From positions 62,001 through 126,000 of the forward strand of contig NZ_SJPM01000003.1 in the NCBI RefSeq assembly GCF_007859915.1: a stretch of DNA of 64,000 bases, given 5' to 3'. This DNA is from Neorhodopirellula pilleata (GTDB lineage: Bacteria; Planctomycetota; Planctomycetia; Pirellulales; Pirellulaceae). The notes below the pieces were generated by a model. It was not told the origin of the DNA. It saw nothing but the letters and a program-made list of their open reading frames with translations, and made no database searches. The position numbers and the translations under genes were made by a program. Below, in pieces: positions 32,186-41,186 of the stretch (positions within the stretch are counted from its first letter, which is position 1; the number at the start of each line of letters is the position of its first letter).

Positions 32186-32778
32186 GGATCGGTCTCGACG
32201 AACTGCGATAGTGGAGCAGAGTTCCACAAGACGATGGTGGGCCGATCGTGCTCGTAGCCAAGAATGCTGAGAGACGCAGTGCTGAGCAACAACGACTGTG
32301 CGTGTTCCACCGCAAGTCCGATCCAACGTACGGCCAGGACGCGACCAAAATGACTGTGTGAGAATAGGGCGACGTTGCCATCCAATTTCGTAAGACGCTC
32401 AATCAGTCGATCGGCCCGCGTCGAAATCTCGTCTGGCATCTCACCGCCGAGACAACCGTCGCGAAACACATTCCACTCTGGTCGCGTCGCATGGATCTCA
32501 GCAGATGTTCGCCCTTCGTAATCGCCATCGTCCCACTCGATCAGGTCTTGTTCGACTTTGGTGTCTTGCGACAAACCAGCCAGTTCGCAAGTACGCCACG
32601 ATCGTTGCAGCGGGCTGCTTAGTACGTGGTTGAAAGCATAGACACGAAGCCGTTCACCAAGTCGGCGAGCTTCGTCTTCACCGTTTGCCGTCAACGGAAT
32701 ATCCGCGCGTCCGGTGTGTTGCCCGCTGAGCGACCATTCCGTTTCGCCATGACGCATGAAGAACAAGCGGAGCGTCAT
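32182..32778 (-). CDS. Histidine phosphatase family protein (phosphoglycerate mutase-like)
   Basis: The 198-residue protein starts LRLFFMRHGETEWSLSGQHTG, with the phospho-acceptor His10 in the RHG motif. ARRLGERLR, LSSPLQRSWRTCELAG and VALFSHSHFGRVLAVRW (second His) complete the site. Proteins of this form remove phosphate from sugar phosphates or act as phosphoglycerate mutases. It is coupled to the phosphomannomutase-like gene by a four-base overlap, which suggests a sugar phosphate substrate. Confidence 0.85.
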   Translation of the reverse strand: MTLRLFFMRHGETEWSLSGQHTGRADIPLTANGEDEARRLGERLRVYAFNHVLSSPLQRSWRTCELAGLSQDTKVEQDLIEWDDGDYEGRTSAEIHATRPEWNVFRDGCLGGEMPDEISTRADRLIERLTKLDGNVALFSHSHFGRVLAVRWIGLAVEHAQSLLLSTASLSILGYEHDRPTIVLWNSAPLSQFVETDP

Positions 32779-32791
32779 TGGGAATCAGTTT

Positions 32792-32894
32792 GGCACAAAA
32801 AGATGGTGGGGCAGAGAGATGAAGTGCGACAGGAGTGTGCGAAAGAGCGAAAGTAGTCGCCGCTAGAATCTTTTTTCCCAATCATTTTCTTGCC
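32792..32894. repeat. Palindromic repeat, copy B
   Basis: Left units GGCACAAAAAGATGG and GGGGCAGAGAGATG (32792-32821) face right units ATCTTTTTTCCCA and ATCATTTTCTTGCC (32868-32894). The right arm encodes the last residues (EARK) and stop of the SpoIIAA-like gene at 32882. Confidence 0.7.
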
Positions 32895-33253
32895 TCTTTT
32901 AGCCAACTGAGCGCATCTTCGTATTCGGATTCCGAGAAATGCTTGACATCAGGATGCACCATATGTGCGGCAAACTTTGGCAAGGCGGTGAGCAGGCCGT
33001 TGTCACTTACAATCGCCAGTCGCTTAATATTTTGGTGATAGTTTTTGATGAGTTGCAAGTGACTAATGGCGGCTTCTAGATTCAGCCAACCAGGAAACGC
33101 TTTGGCGAAAATCATGACTCCGGCCAATGACTCATGTTCCGCGAGATAGGGATCTATGTCGTGAATCATCGCTTCGAAGTCGGCGGCCTCCAACGCGTCC
33201 GATGGTTCGAGGATGAGAATCCCCTCGCCGGTGAGTAGTGTGTGTTTCAGCAT
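32882..33253 (-). CDS. SpoIIAA-like (STAS-fold) protein
   Basis: From ATG at 33253 the 123-residue protein shows the SpoIIAA-like fold: ILILEPSDALEAADFEAM, LAGVMIFAKAFPGWLNLEAA, then IKRLAIVSDNGLLTALPKFA. Proteins of this family bind lipid or regulate partners, but no role is firm. It lies between phosphoketolase and the histidine phosphatase. A second member sits at 40678. The C-terminus (KEARK) is read from palindromic repeat copy B. Confidence 0.75.
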   Translation of the reverse strand: MLKHTLLTGEGILILEPSDALEAADFEAMIHDIDPYLAEHESLAGVMIFAKAFPGWLNLEAAISHLQLIKNYHQNIKRLAIVSDNGLLTALPKFAAHMVHPDVKHFSESEYEDALSWLKEARK

Positions 33254-33335
33254 TGATTTGTTTCTTTCATGCGATTTGAATTGACAAGAATATGATCGAG
33301 CAAGAAAAGTCATTCTGTCGTCGAGCAGATTCGTC

Positions 33336-33365
33336 TCAATTTTTTCGTGCTGTCATTGTTTTGCC
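33336..33365. repeat. Degenerate half of the GGGCAAAAAAATG repeat, copy E
   Basis: Read on the minus strand, GGGGCAAAACAATGACAGCA followed by CGAAAAAATTG matches the tandem-unit pattern. It encodes the phosphoketolase end (GKTMTARKN). A weak opposing arm may lie at 33294-33325. Confidence 0.45.
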
Positions 33366-35747
33366 CCATTTCCAGTCCCGAATCTCCGGCATGTCTCGAC
33401 CGTGCTTACGGATGTATTGCCCGTGTTCAATCAACTTTGCTTGAAGTCGCTGTTTAAGGCGAACGCCCGGTTGGCCGGTCTGTGGTAGCCGGTCAATCGT
33501 GTCCATCACTAAATGAAAACGATCTAGATCGTTCAGCACCGTCATGTCGAACGGCGTCGTGATCGTGCCTTCTTCCTTGTAGCCGCGGACGTGAAGGTTC
33601 TTATGGTTGGTACGGCGATAGGTGAGCTGATGAATCAGCGAAGGGTAAGCGTGAAAGGCGAAGATGATCGGCTTGTCGTCGGTGAACAACTTATCGAAGT
33701 CGCTGTCGCTCAACCCATGAGGATGCTCGCTTTGCGGTTGCAGCTTCATCAAGTCGACCACGTTGACCAAGCGAATCTTCAACTCCGGCAAATGCTCTCG
33801 CAGGATCGAAACGGCGGCTAAGGTTTCCAGCGTCGGCACATCGCCGCAGCAAGCCATCACCACATCTGGTTTGCCGTCTTGATCGCCACTTTGATCATTC
33901 GACGCCCACTGCCAGACACCAATGCCAGCAGTACAGTGTTCGATGGCCGCGTCCATCGGTAGCCACTGCGGAGCGGGATGCTTGCCGGCGATAACGACGT
34001 TCACGTAATGCCGACTGCGCAAACAATGGTCCATCACCGACAGCAGACAGTTTGCATCGGGCGGAAAGTAGACTCGCACCACCGACGCCTTCTTGTTCAC
34101 AACATGATCGATGAAACCTGGGTCTTGATGCGTGAAGCCATTGTGGTCCTGACGCCAGACGTGTGAAGCAAGCAGATAGTTCAGGGAAGCAATCTTCCTT
34201 CGCCAAGGCAAACCCGATGTGACCTTCAACCACTTGGCGTGCTGGTTGAACATCGAGTCGATGATGTGAATGAATGCTTCGTAACAGTTAAATAGTCCAT
34301 GTCTGCCCGTGAGCAGGTAGCCTTCCAGCCAGCCCTCGCATTGATGTTCGCTGAGCATCGAATCGAGCACGCGACCGTCCGACGCGAGAAACTCGTCATT
34401 GGGAATTGTTCGCGCGTCCCACTGCCGATTCGTGAAATCGAAGACAGCCTCCAAACCATTGGACGCCGTCTCATCAGGACCAAACACGCGAAAGTTTCGT
34501 TGCTCGGCGTTCCGCTTCATCACGTCCCGCACGAAAGGCCCCAGCACATGTGTGTCGCCGATGCCACGCACGCCCGGTTCAGGCACGTCCTCCGCATAGT
34601 CGCGGAAATCGGGCATTCGCAGATCCCGCAACAGCATGCCGCCGTTGGCATGCGGATTCGCGCCCATGCGACGATCGCCCTCGGGTGCAAGTTCGGCCAG
34701 TTCCGGCTTCAAGCGACCGTCTTCGTTGAACAATTCTTCGGGCCGATAGCTCCGCAGCCAGTCTTCCAGCAGTCCGAGGTGCTCGGGGTGTATGGCGGGG
34801 TTAGAAAGCGGAACTTGATGAGCGTGAAAGGTGCCTTCGATCGGCACGCCATCGACAACCTTTGGTCCGGTCCAACCCTTGGGCGACTTCAAAACGATCA
34901 TTGGCCAACGCGGACGAGTCGAGTTTTCGTTCACTCGGGCGTCATGCCGAATGTGCTTGATCTGTTCGATCGCCCGATCCAACGTCGTCGCCATTGCTTC
35001 GTGCATCAATTCAGGATCGTCGCCCTCGACAAAGTAAGGAGTCCAACCGTATCCACGAAGCAGTTGCTCGAGTTCCTCACGTTCGATACGGGCCAACACG
35101 GTTGGGTTGGCGATCTTGTAACCATTGAGATGCAGTATCGGCAGCACCGCGCCGTCGGTGGCCGCATTGAGAAACTTGTTAGAATGCCAAGCCGTGGCCA
35201 GCGGACCAGTTTCCGCTTCGCCGTCGCCGACAACGCAAGCCACAATCAAATCGGGATTGTCAAAGACGGCCCCGAAAGAATGACTGAGCGAATAGCCCAG
35301 CTCGCCGCCTTCGTGGATCGAGCCGGGCGTTTCGGGCGAAGCATGGCTGGGGATGCCACCGGGAAACGAGAACTGAAGAAACAGCTTTTGCAACCCGGCC
35401 TCGTCTTGGCTGATGTCGGGATAAATTTCGCTGTACGTGCCTTCGAGATAGGTATTGGCAACCACCGCAGGGCCACCATGCCCCGGACCAGAGACGTAGA
35501 TCATGTCGAGGTCGTATTTCTTGATGACTCGATTCAAGTGGACATAGATGAAACTCTGCCCCGGCGTCGTACCCCAATGACCAAGCAACATGTGCTTGAT
35601 GTCGTCGATCCTCAGCGGCCGTTTGAGCAGCGGATTATCAAACAGATAAATCTGTCCCACCGACAAATAGTTGGCCGCCCGCCAATAGGCATCCATCCGA
35701 TGCAGCATCTCAGGCGAGAGCGTTGCGGGTTCTAAAACGGCTGACAT
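33336..35747 (-). CDS. xfp: Phosphoketolase (xylulose 5-phosphate/fructose 6-phosphate)
   Basis: The 803-residue thiamine diphosphate enzyme splits fructose 6-phosphate or xylulose 5-phosphate with phosphate into acetyl phosphate and an aldose phosphate. Recognisable segments are [39 protein letters not shown], the thiamine-binding [21 protein letters not shown], and [17 protein letters not shown] [17 protein letters not shown]. Acetyl phosphate can give ATP through acetate kinase, which is not in the window. It heads a run of same-strand genes that ends in the N-ATPase operon. The last eight residues appear to come from a partial palindromic repeat. Confidence 0.93.
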   Translation of the reverse strand: MSAVLEPATLSPEMLHRMDAYWRAANYLSVGQIYLFDNPLLKRPLRIDDIKHMLLGHWGTTPGQSFIYVHLNRVIKKYDLDMIYVSGPGHGGPAVVANTYLEGTYSEIYPDISQDEAGLQKLFLQFSFPGGIPSHASPETPGSIHEGGELGYSLSHSFGAVFDNPDLIVACVVGDGEAETGPLATAWHSNKFLNAATDGAVLPILHLNGYKIANPTVLARIEREELEQLLRGYGWTPYFVEGDDPELMHEAMATTLDRAIEQIKHIRHDARVNENSTRPRWPMIVLKSPKGWTGPKVVDGVPIEGTFHAHQVPLSNPAIHPEHLGLLEDWLRSYRPEELFNEDGRLKPELAELAPEGDRRMGANPHANGGMLLRDLRMPDFRDYAEDVPEPGVRGIGDTHVLGPFVRDVMKRNAEQRNFRVFGPDETASNGLEAVFDFTNRQWDARTIPNDEFLASDGRVLDSMLSEHQCEGWLEGYLLTGRHGLFNCYEAFIHIIDSMFNQHAKWLKVTSGLPWRRKIASLNYLLASHVWRQDHNGFTHQDPGFIDHVVNKKASVVRVYFPPDANCLLSVMDHCLRSRHYVNVVIAGKHPAPQWLPMDAAIEHCTAGIGVWQWASNDQSGDQDGKPDVVMACCGDVPTLETLAAVSILREHLPELKIRLVNVVDLMKLQPQSEHPHGLSDSDFDKLFTDDKPIIFAFHAYPSLIHQLTYRRTNHKNLHVRGYKEEGTITTPFDMTVLNDLDRFHLVMDTIDRLPQTGQPGVRLKQRLQAKLIEHGQYIRKHGRDMPEIRDWKWGKTMTARKN

Positions 35748-36087
35748 GATTCAGACCTTTTCGTTGGGTTGATGCGAAGAAGCGGAATGGGCGTATCGCA
35801 CCAACCTTGCCAACAACCTGGAGCGTCCAGCCAAACGATACGATTTCAGATCAGCGCGCTCTATCGCGTGATCCTTGAATCGACCCTGGCGGATTCAACC
35901 ACAGATTGATTCATCCATGCTGTCGTCGTTCGCGATCAGGTCTGCTACTTGATGATTCGATAGACCGAACGCGCGATCATTGGCTCTTCGTCCGTGCGAA
36001 TGACTCGGACGGTGACTGGACTAGAGTCCGATGAGATGACCGCTTCCGACCTTGAATTGCGTGATTCAACCAACTCACGCCCCGGGA
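35748..36087. other. Control region upstream of xfp
   Basis: There is no gene in these 340 bases between the hybrid kinase stop and the xfp start. It holds the dyad TGGCGGATTCAACCA at 35887-35901, about 140 bases ahead of xfp, and presumably the xfp promoter. Confidence 0.6.
35887..35901. promoter_or_regulatory. Candidate stress operator TGGNNGATTCNNCCA, site 1
   Basis: TGGCGGATTCAACCA, 140 bases ahead of the xfp start. It fits the dyad TGG-NN-GATTC-NN-CCA shared with five other sites in this island. Confidence 0.55.
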
Positions 36088-37302
36088 TCAGTCCAACTCG
36101 TTGAACAAGTCTTGAAGCCGCTGGAAGTCAACGGGTTTAGTCAGATGACGATCAAATCCAGCCTTAAAGGCCAGCTCGCGGTCGGACGATTGTCCATAAC
36201 CCGACAACGCTACCAAGCAGACGCTCTCCAGGTCTTTCCGTTGACGAATTCGACGAGCCAGTTCGTGACCGCCCATGACGGGCATTGTCAGATCCGAAAA
36301 AATGACGTCCGGATGGAACGAATCCAGAATCTCCAATGCAGTACGCCCATTCTCGGCGACTTGAACTTCGTGTCCTAATTTTTCCAGTAACTGTTGTGTA
36401 ACAAATCGCATCGCTCGAACATCGTCCACGACCAACACACGAAAATGTCGCAAGGATTGATCCGAAACACCTTTGGAGACAACGTTATCAATAAGAATCC
36501 CTGTCGCGAGCGGCAATCTGACGGTGAACGTGCTACCGCAATCTAGGCCGTCACTTTCGGCATCCACGACTCCACCGTGCAGTTTTACCAAGCTTCTCAC
36601 CAAGGCCAAACCGATCCCAAGTCCTGACGACCGAAGTCCGTCTGCGCTTTCGACCTGTTCGTACATCCCGAAAATATTCTCCAAGCGATCGGTGGCGATA
36701 CCCATACCGTTGTCTCGGACTCGAATGAACACAAAGCCATCGCTCGCATCCAGGGTCAGCACTATTTGGCCTCCAAGGCTTCCATATTTGGCGGAGTTAT
36801 TCAACAGATTACAGATCACCTGAGTCAATCGAGACAGATCACCGCAAACACAGGCCGCATCGCTATTGTCAATCACTTCCAGAGTCATGTTGTTTTCGGA
36901 AATCAAGATCGACGACTCCTCGATGGCCGCTTCGACCACTGCGATGAGTGAAAATACTTGCTTATCCAGCAGCACCTTGCCGCAACTGATCCTCGAAATG
37001 TCAACGAGATCGTCTACCAATCGGACAATCTGTTTCACCTGGCGAGCCATCATGGATCGGACTTTTTCCGCATCCTCGCCCAAATCCATCATGGCCAATA
37101 GCTGCAGTCCGTTTTTGATCGGTGCCAGTGGGTTGCGAAGTTCGTGTCCCAACGTCGCGAGCAGCTCGTTGTTGCGGTGGTCCATTTCAGAAATTGTTTC
37201 CAAACGAATGGCCGCATACTTTAAAGTCGATTCACACGTTTGGTCTTGGTTTATTGAATCATTCAAATTTCTATCCTTTTTAAGTCCATCTGAAACAGTC
37301 AC
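36088..37302 (-). CDS. Hybrid histidine kinase without sensor domain
   Basis: The 404-residue protein has a short N-terminal helix, a HisKA domain with His53 in LATLGHELRNPLAPI, a HATPase domain (NLLNNSAKYGS, VRDNGMGI, SSGLGIGLALV) and a C-terminal receiver with Asp337 in VIFSDLTMPVMGG and Lys in LTKPVD. No membrane segment or PAS domain is seen, so it is cytoplasmic and would need a partner to sense. It precedes xfp on the same strand. Candidate operator site 2 lies about 70 bases ahead of its start. Confidence 0.88.
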   Translation of the reverse strand: MTVSDGLKKDRNLNDSINQDQTCESTLKYAAIRLETISEMDHRNNELLATLGHELRNPLAPIKNGLQLLAMMDLGEDAEKVRSMMARQVKQIVRLVDDLVDISRISCGKVLLDKQVFSLIAVVEAAIEESSILISENNMTLEVIDNSDAACVCGDLSRLTQVICNLLNNSAKYGSLGGQIVLTLDASDGFVFIRVRDNGMGIATDRLENIFGMYEQVESADGLRSSGLGIGLALVRSLVKLHGGVVDAESDGLDCGSTFTVRLPLATGILIDNVVSKGVSDQSLRHFRVLVVDDVRAMRFVTQQLLEKLGHEVQVAENGRTALEILDSFHPDVIFSDLTMPVMGGHELARRIRQRKDLESVCLVALSGYGQSSDRELAFKAGFDRHLTKPVDFQRLQDLFNELD

Positions 37303-37371
37303 TTGATCTGGATCGACACATTCTCGACCGATCCCGAGCCGCCGAAATCGAGCGGCCCCATCAAAATTTCA

Positions 37372-37386
37372 TGGCGGATTCTGCCA
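37372..37386. promoter_or_regulatory. Candidate stress operator, site 2
   Basis: TGGCGGATTCTGCCA, between the P-type ATPase stop and the hybrid kinase start, 70 bases ahead of the latter. Confidence 0.55.
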
Positions 37387-37404
37387 CCGTTCTTCGAGAC
37401 TGGA

Positions 37405-39354
37405 TCAAAGGTCGTGAATCACTCTGGGTGGAAGAGCTGCCCTCAACGCATTGAGAACCGCTGCGACATCAATGACTTCCTGGGTGATCGAGCCCATCAC
37501 CGGACTTAAGTATCCCGTCGCCGCGAAGCCCATACCGATCATGCTCAGCGCCATACCACCGACGGCACTTTGCAACGCGATGGTTCGCATCCGCCGGCTG
37601 ATGTGCATGAACTCGTCGACTTTTTCGAGCGAATTGTCCATCACCACGACCCCCGCAGCCTCCGCAGTCACGTCACTGTTCTGGCCGATCGACATCCCGA
37701 CCGTGGCCGCCATCATCGCCGGTGCATCGTTGATACCATCGCCGACGTACAGTGTTTTCGCCTTCGCAGTTTCGGCGCGAACGAGAGCGAGTTTCTGTTC
37801 CGGGCTTTGCTCTGCGAAGATCTCGGTGATACCAACTTTTTCAGCGAGATAACGAACCTCCGAATCACGGTCTCCCGAGACGAGCATCACGCGAGTGAAG
37901 GCGTGCTTCGGCCCAAGATGTTTGACGAAGGAGCGACTTTCGGCACGCGGTGCGTCCCGGAATCGATACATTGCGGCATAGCTGCCGTCGATCACGACGA
38001 CACACTCGAGACCTCCCGCGACAGCAGGAAGTTGATCTGAACCGACGACATCCGGCGCAAGCAACTTGTTACGGCTGGTGATTCGCACGGTACGGCCTGA
38101 CACAGTTCCGACGAGTCCCTGACCTGGACGCTCGCCCACTTCGGTCGCTTCCGGCAAATGAATGGCATCGGCCGTAGCCGCGTCAAGGATGGCCCCTGCG
38201 AGCGGATGCTTGGAGTAACGTTCCAAACTTGCAACGAGAGTCAGCACTTCTTTTTGTTGAAATCCGGAAGCGATCACTTGTTCGGTCAACTTCGGTTCAC
38301 CATAAGTCAGCGTTCCAGTCTTATCGAAAATGGCGGTACGGCATCCGGCGATCTGTTCCAGCACAACTGAACTCTTGACGATGATCGCTCGCCGTGCGCA
38401 CAGCGAGATCGAGCCGATGATGGCAATTGGAATCGCTAGCAGCAGCGGACAGGGAGTAGCGATCACCAACACGGCCAGGAAACGAAGTGAGTCGCCACTG
38501 ATAGCCCAGGCGAGAATCGCAACAACCAACGCGACCGGCGTGTAGAACGCGCCCAGTTGATCGCCAAGACGCTGCAACTGAGGACGTTTGCTTTCCGATT
38601 CTTGCATCACCCGCATGATCTTGGCGTAGCGTGAATCCGCAGCAACTTGAGTCGTGCGTATCGTCAACGCTGATTCGCCATTGATCGCACCCGATATCAC
38701 CGTCGAACCGGCGGTCTTGGTGATCTGGAATGGCTCGCCCGTCAAGTAGGATTCATCCATCACGCCGTGACCCTCGATGACTTCGCCGTCGACGGGGCAG
38801 ATGTCGTGCGGGTAGAGAACCAGCGTGTCGCCAACGACAACATCCGCCAGTTCCACATCGGCAATTTCGGAACCGCGTTTGAGGTGAGCGACCGACGGCA
38901 TGCGTTTGGCAAGTGCCGCCAGCACCGAAGATGCACTGCGAAGCGCATACGACTCCAACGCTTCGCCGCCGGAGAGCATCAGCACGATGATCGAGCCAGC
39001 CAGATATTCTCCGAGCAGAACGGACGTGATGATCGAAATCCCACCCAACAGGTCCGACCCGAATTCTCGCTTGAGCAATTTCTTCGTCAGGTCGAACAGC
39101 AGTGGGAGACCACCGACAACCAGTGTCACCAACAATGGAATTTCGCCGAGCGGCGGCGTGGTTTGAATGCCAAACCGCATCAGCAGATGCAAAGCGATCG
39201 CCAAAATGGCGAAGGCCGCGATAACGAGCGACTTTCGGCTCCACCACTTGGAGAACCGATTTGCAACCGGCATGGGCGGGTTGGATTTCGGCGATCCCTT
39301 TTTACTTTGCTGTTCGGTTGGGGTGGTCAATTCGGTATTCAGTTCATCTGCCAC
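37405..39354 (-). CDS. Heavy-metal (P1B-type) translocating ATPase
   Basis: The 649-residue pump lacks an N-terminal metal-binding domain. Membrane helices start at residue 45. The actuator loop has SYLTGEPFQIT, the transport site is VIATPCPLLLAIPIAI (Cys-Pro-Leu), phosphorylation is at AIFDKTGTLTYGEP, and the hinge is YVGDGINDAPAMMAATVGM. The histidine-proline motif of P1B pumps is SKHPLAGAI. It exports a metal ion; which one cannot be told. Its start overlaps the TspO stop by 16 bases. Confidence 0.9.
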   Translation of the reverse strand: MADELNTELTTPTEQQSKKGSPKSNPPMPVANRFSKWWSRKSLVIAAFAILAIALHLLMRFGIQTTPPLGEIPLLVTLVVGGLPLLFDLTKKLLKREFGSDLLGGISIITSVLLGEYLAGSIIVLMLSGGEALESYALRSASSVLAALAKRMPSVAHLKRGSEIADVELADVVVGDTLVLYPHDICPVDGEVIEGHGVMDESYLTGEPFQITKTAGSTVISGAINGESALTIRTTQVAADSRYAKIMRVMQESESKRPQLQRLGDQLGAFYTPVALVVAILAWAISGDSLRFLAVLVIATPCPLLLAIPIAIIGSISLCARRAIIVKSSVVLEQIAGCRTAIFDKTGTLTYGEPKLTEQVIASGFQQKEVLTLVASLERYSKHPLAGAILDAATADAIHLPEATEVGERPGQGLVGTVSGRTVRITSRNKLLAPDVVGSDQLPAVAGGLECVVVIDGSYAAMYRFRDAPRAESRSFVKHLGPKHAFTRVMLVSGDRDSEVRYLAEKVGITEIFAEQSPEQKLALVRAETAKAKTLYVGDGINDAPAMMAATVGMSIGQNSDVTAEAAGVVVMDNSLEKVDEFMHISRRMRTIALQSAVGGMALSMIGMGFAATGYLSPVMGSITQEVIDVAAVLNALRAALPPRVIHDL

Positions 39355-39830
39355 AGTGTGAAGTTCAAGAACGCGGCAAAACTCACCCAGACCAGATAGG
39401 GAACAAGCAAAAACCCCGCTAGTCTGTTGACTTTCCAGAACGCAATCAGGGTTGCGTCGAGTACCAACCAGAGGAGTGTGATATCAACCAGTGCCATCCC
39501 AATCTGGTGCATCGCAAAGAAGACGGGTGTCCAGATCGCATTCAGGAACAATTGAAGCAGAAACAGTCCCAGCGACCAACGCCTGGATTTCCAGCCTCCT
39601 TCACGCCAGACCAGCCATGCCGCCGTGCCCATCATCAGATAGAGCACGGTCCAAACGGGACCGAAAAGCCACGCGGGTGGATTCCAAACGGGTTTGTTCA
39701 GTCCCGCATACCAGCCATCAACCGACACGACGAACCCAGTGCCGGCAGTTGCAAGACACAATGCACACCAGCCGACGAGCGCGAGTCCTTGGCGTAGATT
39801 AATCGCTGCTGGCTTGGTGGTGTCACTCAT
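39339..39830 (-). CDS. tspO: TspO/MBR family protein
   Basis: From ATG at 39830 the 163-residue protein has five hydrophobic segments and the family's aromatic signature (YAGLNKPVWNPPAWLFGPVW, TVLYLMMGTAAWLVWREGG, LNAIWTPVFFAMHQIGMALV, PYLVWVSFAAFLNFTLWQMN). TspO proteins bind porphyrins and take part in stress responses. The ATG overlaps the DUF3309 stop (TGATG), so the two are co-translated, and its own stop overlaps the P-type ATPase start. Confidence 0.9.
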   Translation of the reverse strand: MSDTTKPAAINLRQGLALVGWCALCLATAGTGFVVSVDGWYAGLNKPVWNPPAWLFGPVWTVLYLMMGTAAWLVWREGGWKSRRWSLGLFLLQLFLNAIWTPVFFAMHQIGMALVDITLLWLVLDATLIAFWKVNRLAGFLLVPYLVWVSFAAFLNFTLWQMN

Positions 39831-39997
39831 CAAAACGGCAAACGTCCCATCAGCAGCAACACAAGCAGGATCACGACGACCAACCCCAAGCCGCCGCTCG
39901 GGCCATATCCCCAACTGCGACTGTGCGGCCAAGCCGGGATCGCTCCAAGCAGCAACAGAATCAGCACGACGAGTAAGATTGTTCCTAGCATCTTCAT
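39830..39997 (-). CDS. DUF3309 small membrane protein
   Basis: The 55-residue product is two hydrophobic stretches (MLGTILLVVLILLLLGAIP and GLGLVVVILLVLLLMGRLPF) around WPHSRSWGYGPSGG, which is the DUF3309 pattern. It has GGAAAATGAAG around the start. Its stop overlaps the TspO start. DUF3309 proteins are small membrane proteins of unknown function often near stress genes. Confidence 0.8.
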   Translation of the reverse strand: MKMLGTILLVVLILLLLGAIPAWPHSRSWGYGPSGGLGLVVVILLVLLLMGRLPF

Positions 39998-40067
39998 TTT
40001 CCAAAAGGATTAGCATGTTCCGCATCTGATCCGTTGCTTTCAAGCCACTGGACGACAAGCAACCGAA

Positions 40068-40487
40068 TCATCGCGATCGCAGAAACAGGCTCACGGCCAC
40101 ACCGGCAATCAGGCCGCAGCCTACGCAAACCATCAACGATTCGTTCGGATGTCGGCGAACCATTCTGTTGACTTCGGCATAGCCGTCACGCACGGCGGCT
40201 ACAGCTTGATGGGACGCTTCTTGAGCGCAGCTGGCCGCTTGGCTGGCCGTCGCACGCACATTTTCACGGGTATGGTTCATCGCGGCTGACGCGTCACTGC
40301 TGAACTCGTCAAAGAACTGCTCGACGTTCTCCCTTGCTTCGCCCGTCTTTTTCTGGATGGTGCCCATCAGTTGATCGACATCGCCATTGAACGTCATGAC
40401 ATCGTCATCAGTGAGTTCACCCCACTTGCTCCGTAGTCGGCCCTTAATCTCGTTCCAGTTTCCCTGGAGTGTCTGTTGGCTAATCAT
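40068..40487 (-). CDS. CsbD-like protein with DUF883-like membrane tail
   Basis: Residues 1-58 follow the CsbD stress-protein pattern (LQGNWNEIKGRLRSKWGELT, DDDVMTFNGDVDQLMGTIQ). Residues 60-139 resemble ElaB/YqjD (DUF883): an alanine-rich amphipathic helix, then HPNESLMVCVGCGLIAGVAV with a single membrane segment and a basic end. The fusion would tether the CsbD part to the inner membrane. It lies 70 bases ahead of the DUF3309 gene. Confidence 0.82.
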   Translation of the reverse strand: MISQQTLQGNWNEIKGRLRSKWGELTDDDVMTFNGDVDQLMGTIQKKTGEARENVEQFFDEFSSDASAAMNHTRENVRATASQAASCAQEASHQAVAAVRDGYAEVNRMVRRHPNESLMVCVGCGLIAGVAVSLFLRSR

Positions 40488-40574
40488 TATTCTGTCAGTT
40501 CCATTTTTGATAAGATCTCAATCGTTTTCTCAACGAAGGGTACGCACCTTCGTTTCGTTGTTACTTCGCGGGAA

Positions 40575-40700
40575 TCATTGCTTCATTGGCGATGGTTTCG
40601 TCGCTGGTCGCACCAGTTCATTGACTTCCTCTCTCGCTTCGCCCGCTAATTCCTGGACTTTGTTCTTCACAGCATTCTTAGCTCGCCAAAACAAGCCCTT
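40575..40700 (-). other. Possible frameshifted tail of the SpoIIAA-like gene
   Basis: After GGGCTTGTTTTGG (about 40693-40705 on the minus strand) the frame offset by one base stays open as LFWRAKNAVKNKVQELAGEA and REEVNELVRPATKPSPMKQ to TGA. This charged, alanine/glutamate-rich helix looks like real protein (DUF883-like). It could be a tail lost by a frameshift, or a short separate gene using the internal TTG or GTG. Confidence 0.4.
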
Positions 40701-41133
40701 CGTGAATCCATGACGACGCCTCGTTCGCTTCGGATTCGTCGAAGTAGCGAACGGTCGCGGTGGTGAAGGGCTTGCAGAACATCGCCATGCCCTCTTCCCA
40801 TTTCCGGTCACCGACCAGTGCCAAACGTTCGATGTCGGCGAAATGACTAAAGTCAAACTTGATGTCTTCCCACAACGCTCCAAGCGTCCAACCGTGGAAG
40901 TCATACATCTCGACGAGGAAGCGGATCTTTCCGTGCACGGCGACCGCTCCCTCCACTTCCTTTGTGAAATGGGCGTAGTCGTCAGCACTGAGTTTGCCGC
41001 TGAGCGTTAGGATCAGAATCTTCCCGTCGGCTTCCTCGTTCAATAGCACGGTCATGAAATTGTCTCGCATGATGGCTGGGCATTGCTTGGCGTTTACTTC
41101 CGGATTGTATTTCGGGTCATTCATTGTCCCCAT
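40678..41133 (-). CDS. SpoIIAA-like (STAS-fold) protein
   Basis: The 151-residue protein has the SpoIIAA-like core ILILTLSGKLSADDYAHFT, KIRFLVEMYDFHGWTLGALW and IERLALVGDRKWEEGMAMF, ending SSWIHEGLVLAS. The start could be 41133 (GGGGG six bases ahead), 41124 or 41055 (MTVLLNEEADG). Compared with the paralogue at 32882 it is more typical. Candidate operator site 3 lies 23 bases ahead of the longest start (101 ahead of the shortest). A second open frame continues past its stop. Confidence 0.75.
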   Translation of the reverse strand: MGTMNDPKYNPEVNAKQCPAIMRDNFMTVLLNEEADGKILILTLSGKLSADDYAHFTKEVEGAVAVHGKIRFLVEMYDFHGWTLGALWEDIKFDFSHFADIERLALVGDRKWEEGMAMFCKPFTTATVRYFDESEANEASSWIHEGLVLAS

Positions 41134-41155
41134 CGCGTGCCCCCTGAAAACAACA

Positions 41156-41170
41156 TGGCGGATTCCGCCA
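41156..41170. promoter_or_regulatory. Candidate stress operator, site 3
   Basis: TGGCGGATTCCGCCA, an almost perfect palindrome, between the MgtC-like gene and the SpoIIAA-like gene. Confidence 0.55.
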
Positions 41171-41186
41171 TTGCATTTGAAGGCGA

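Noticed and set aside
34299..35735. Long plus-strand frame opposite phosphoketolase
   Set aside because: It is antisense to a clear xfp gene and has no motif; an effect of codon bias.
41156..41170. Sigma-54 promoter reading of the TGGCGGATTC sites
   Set aside because: The GG-N10-GC spacing of -24/-12 elements is not met in the copies.
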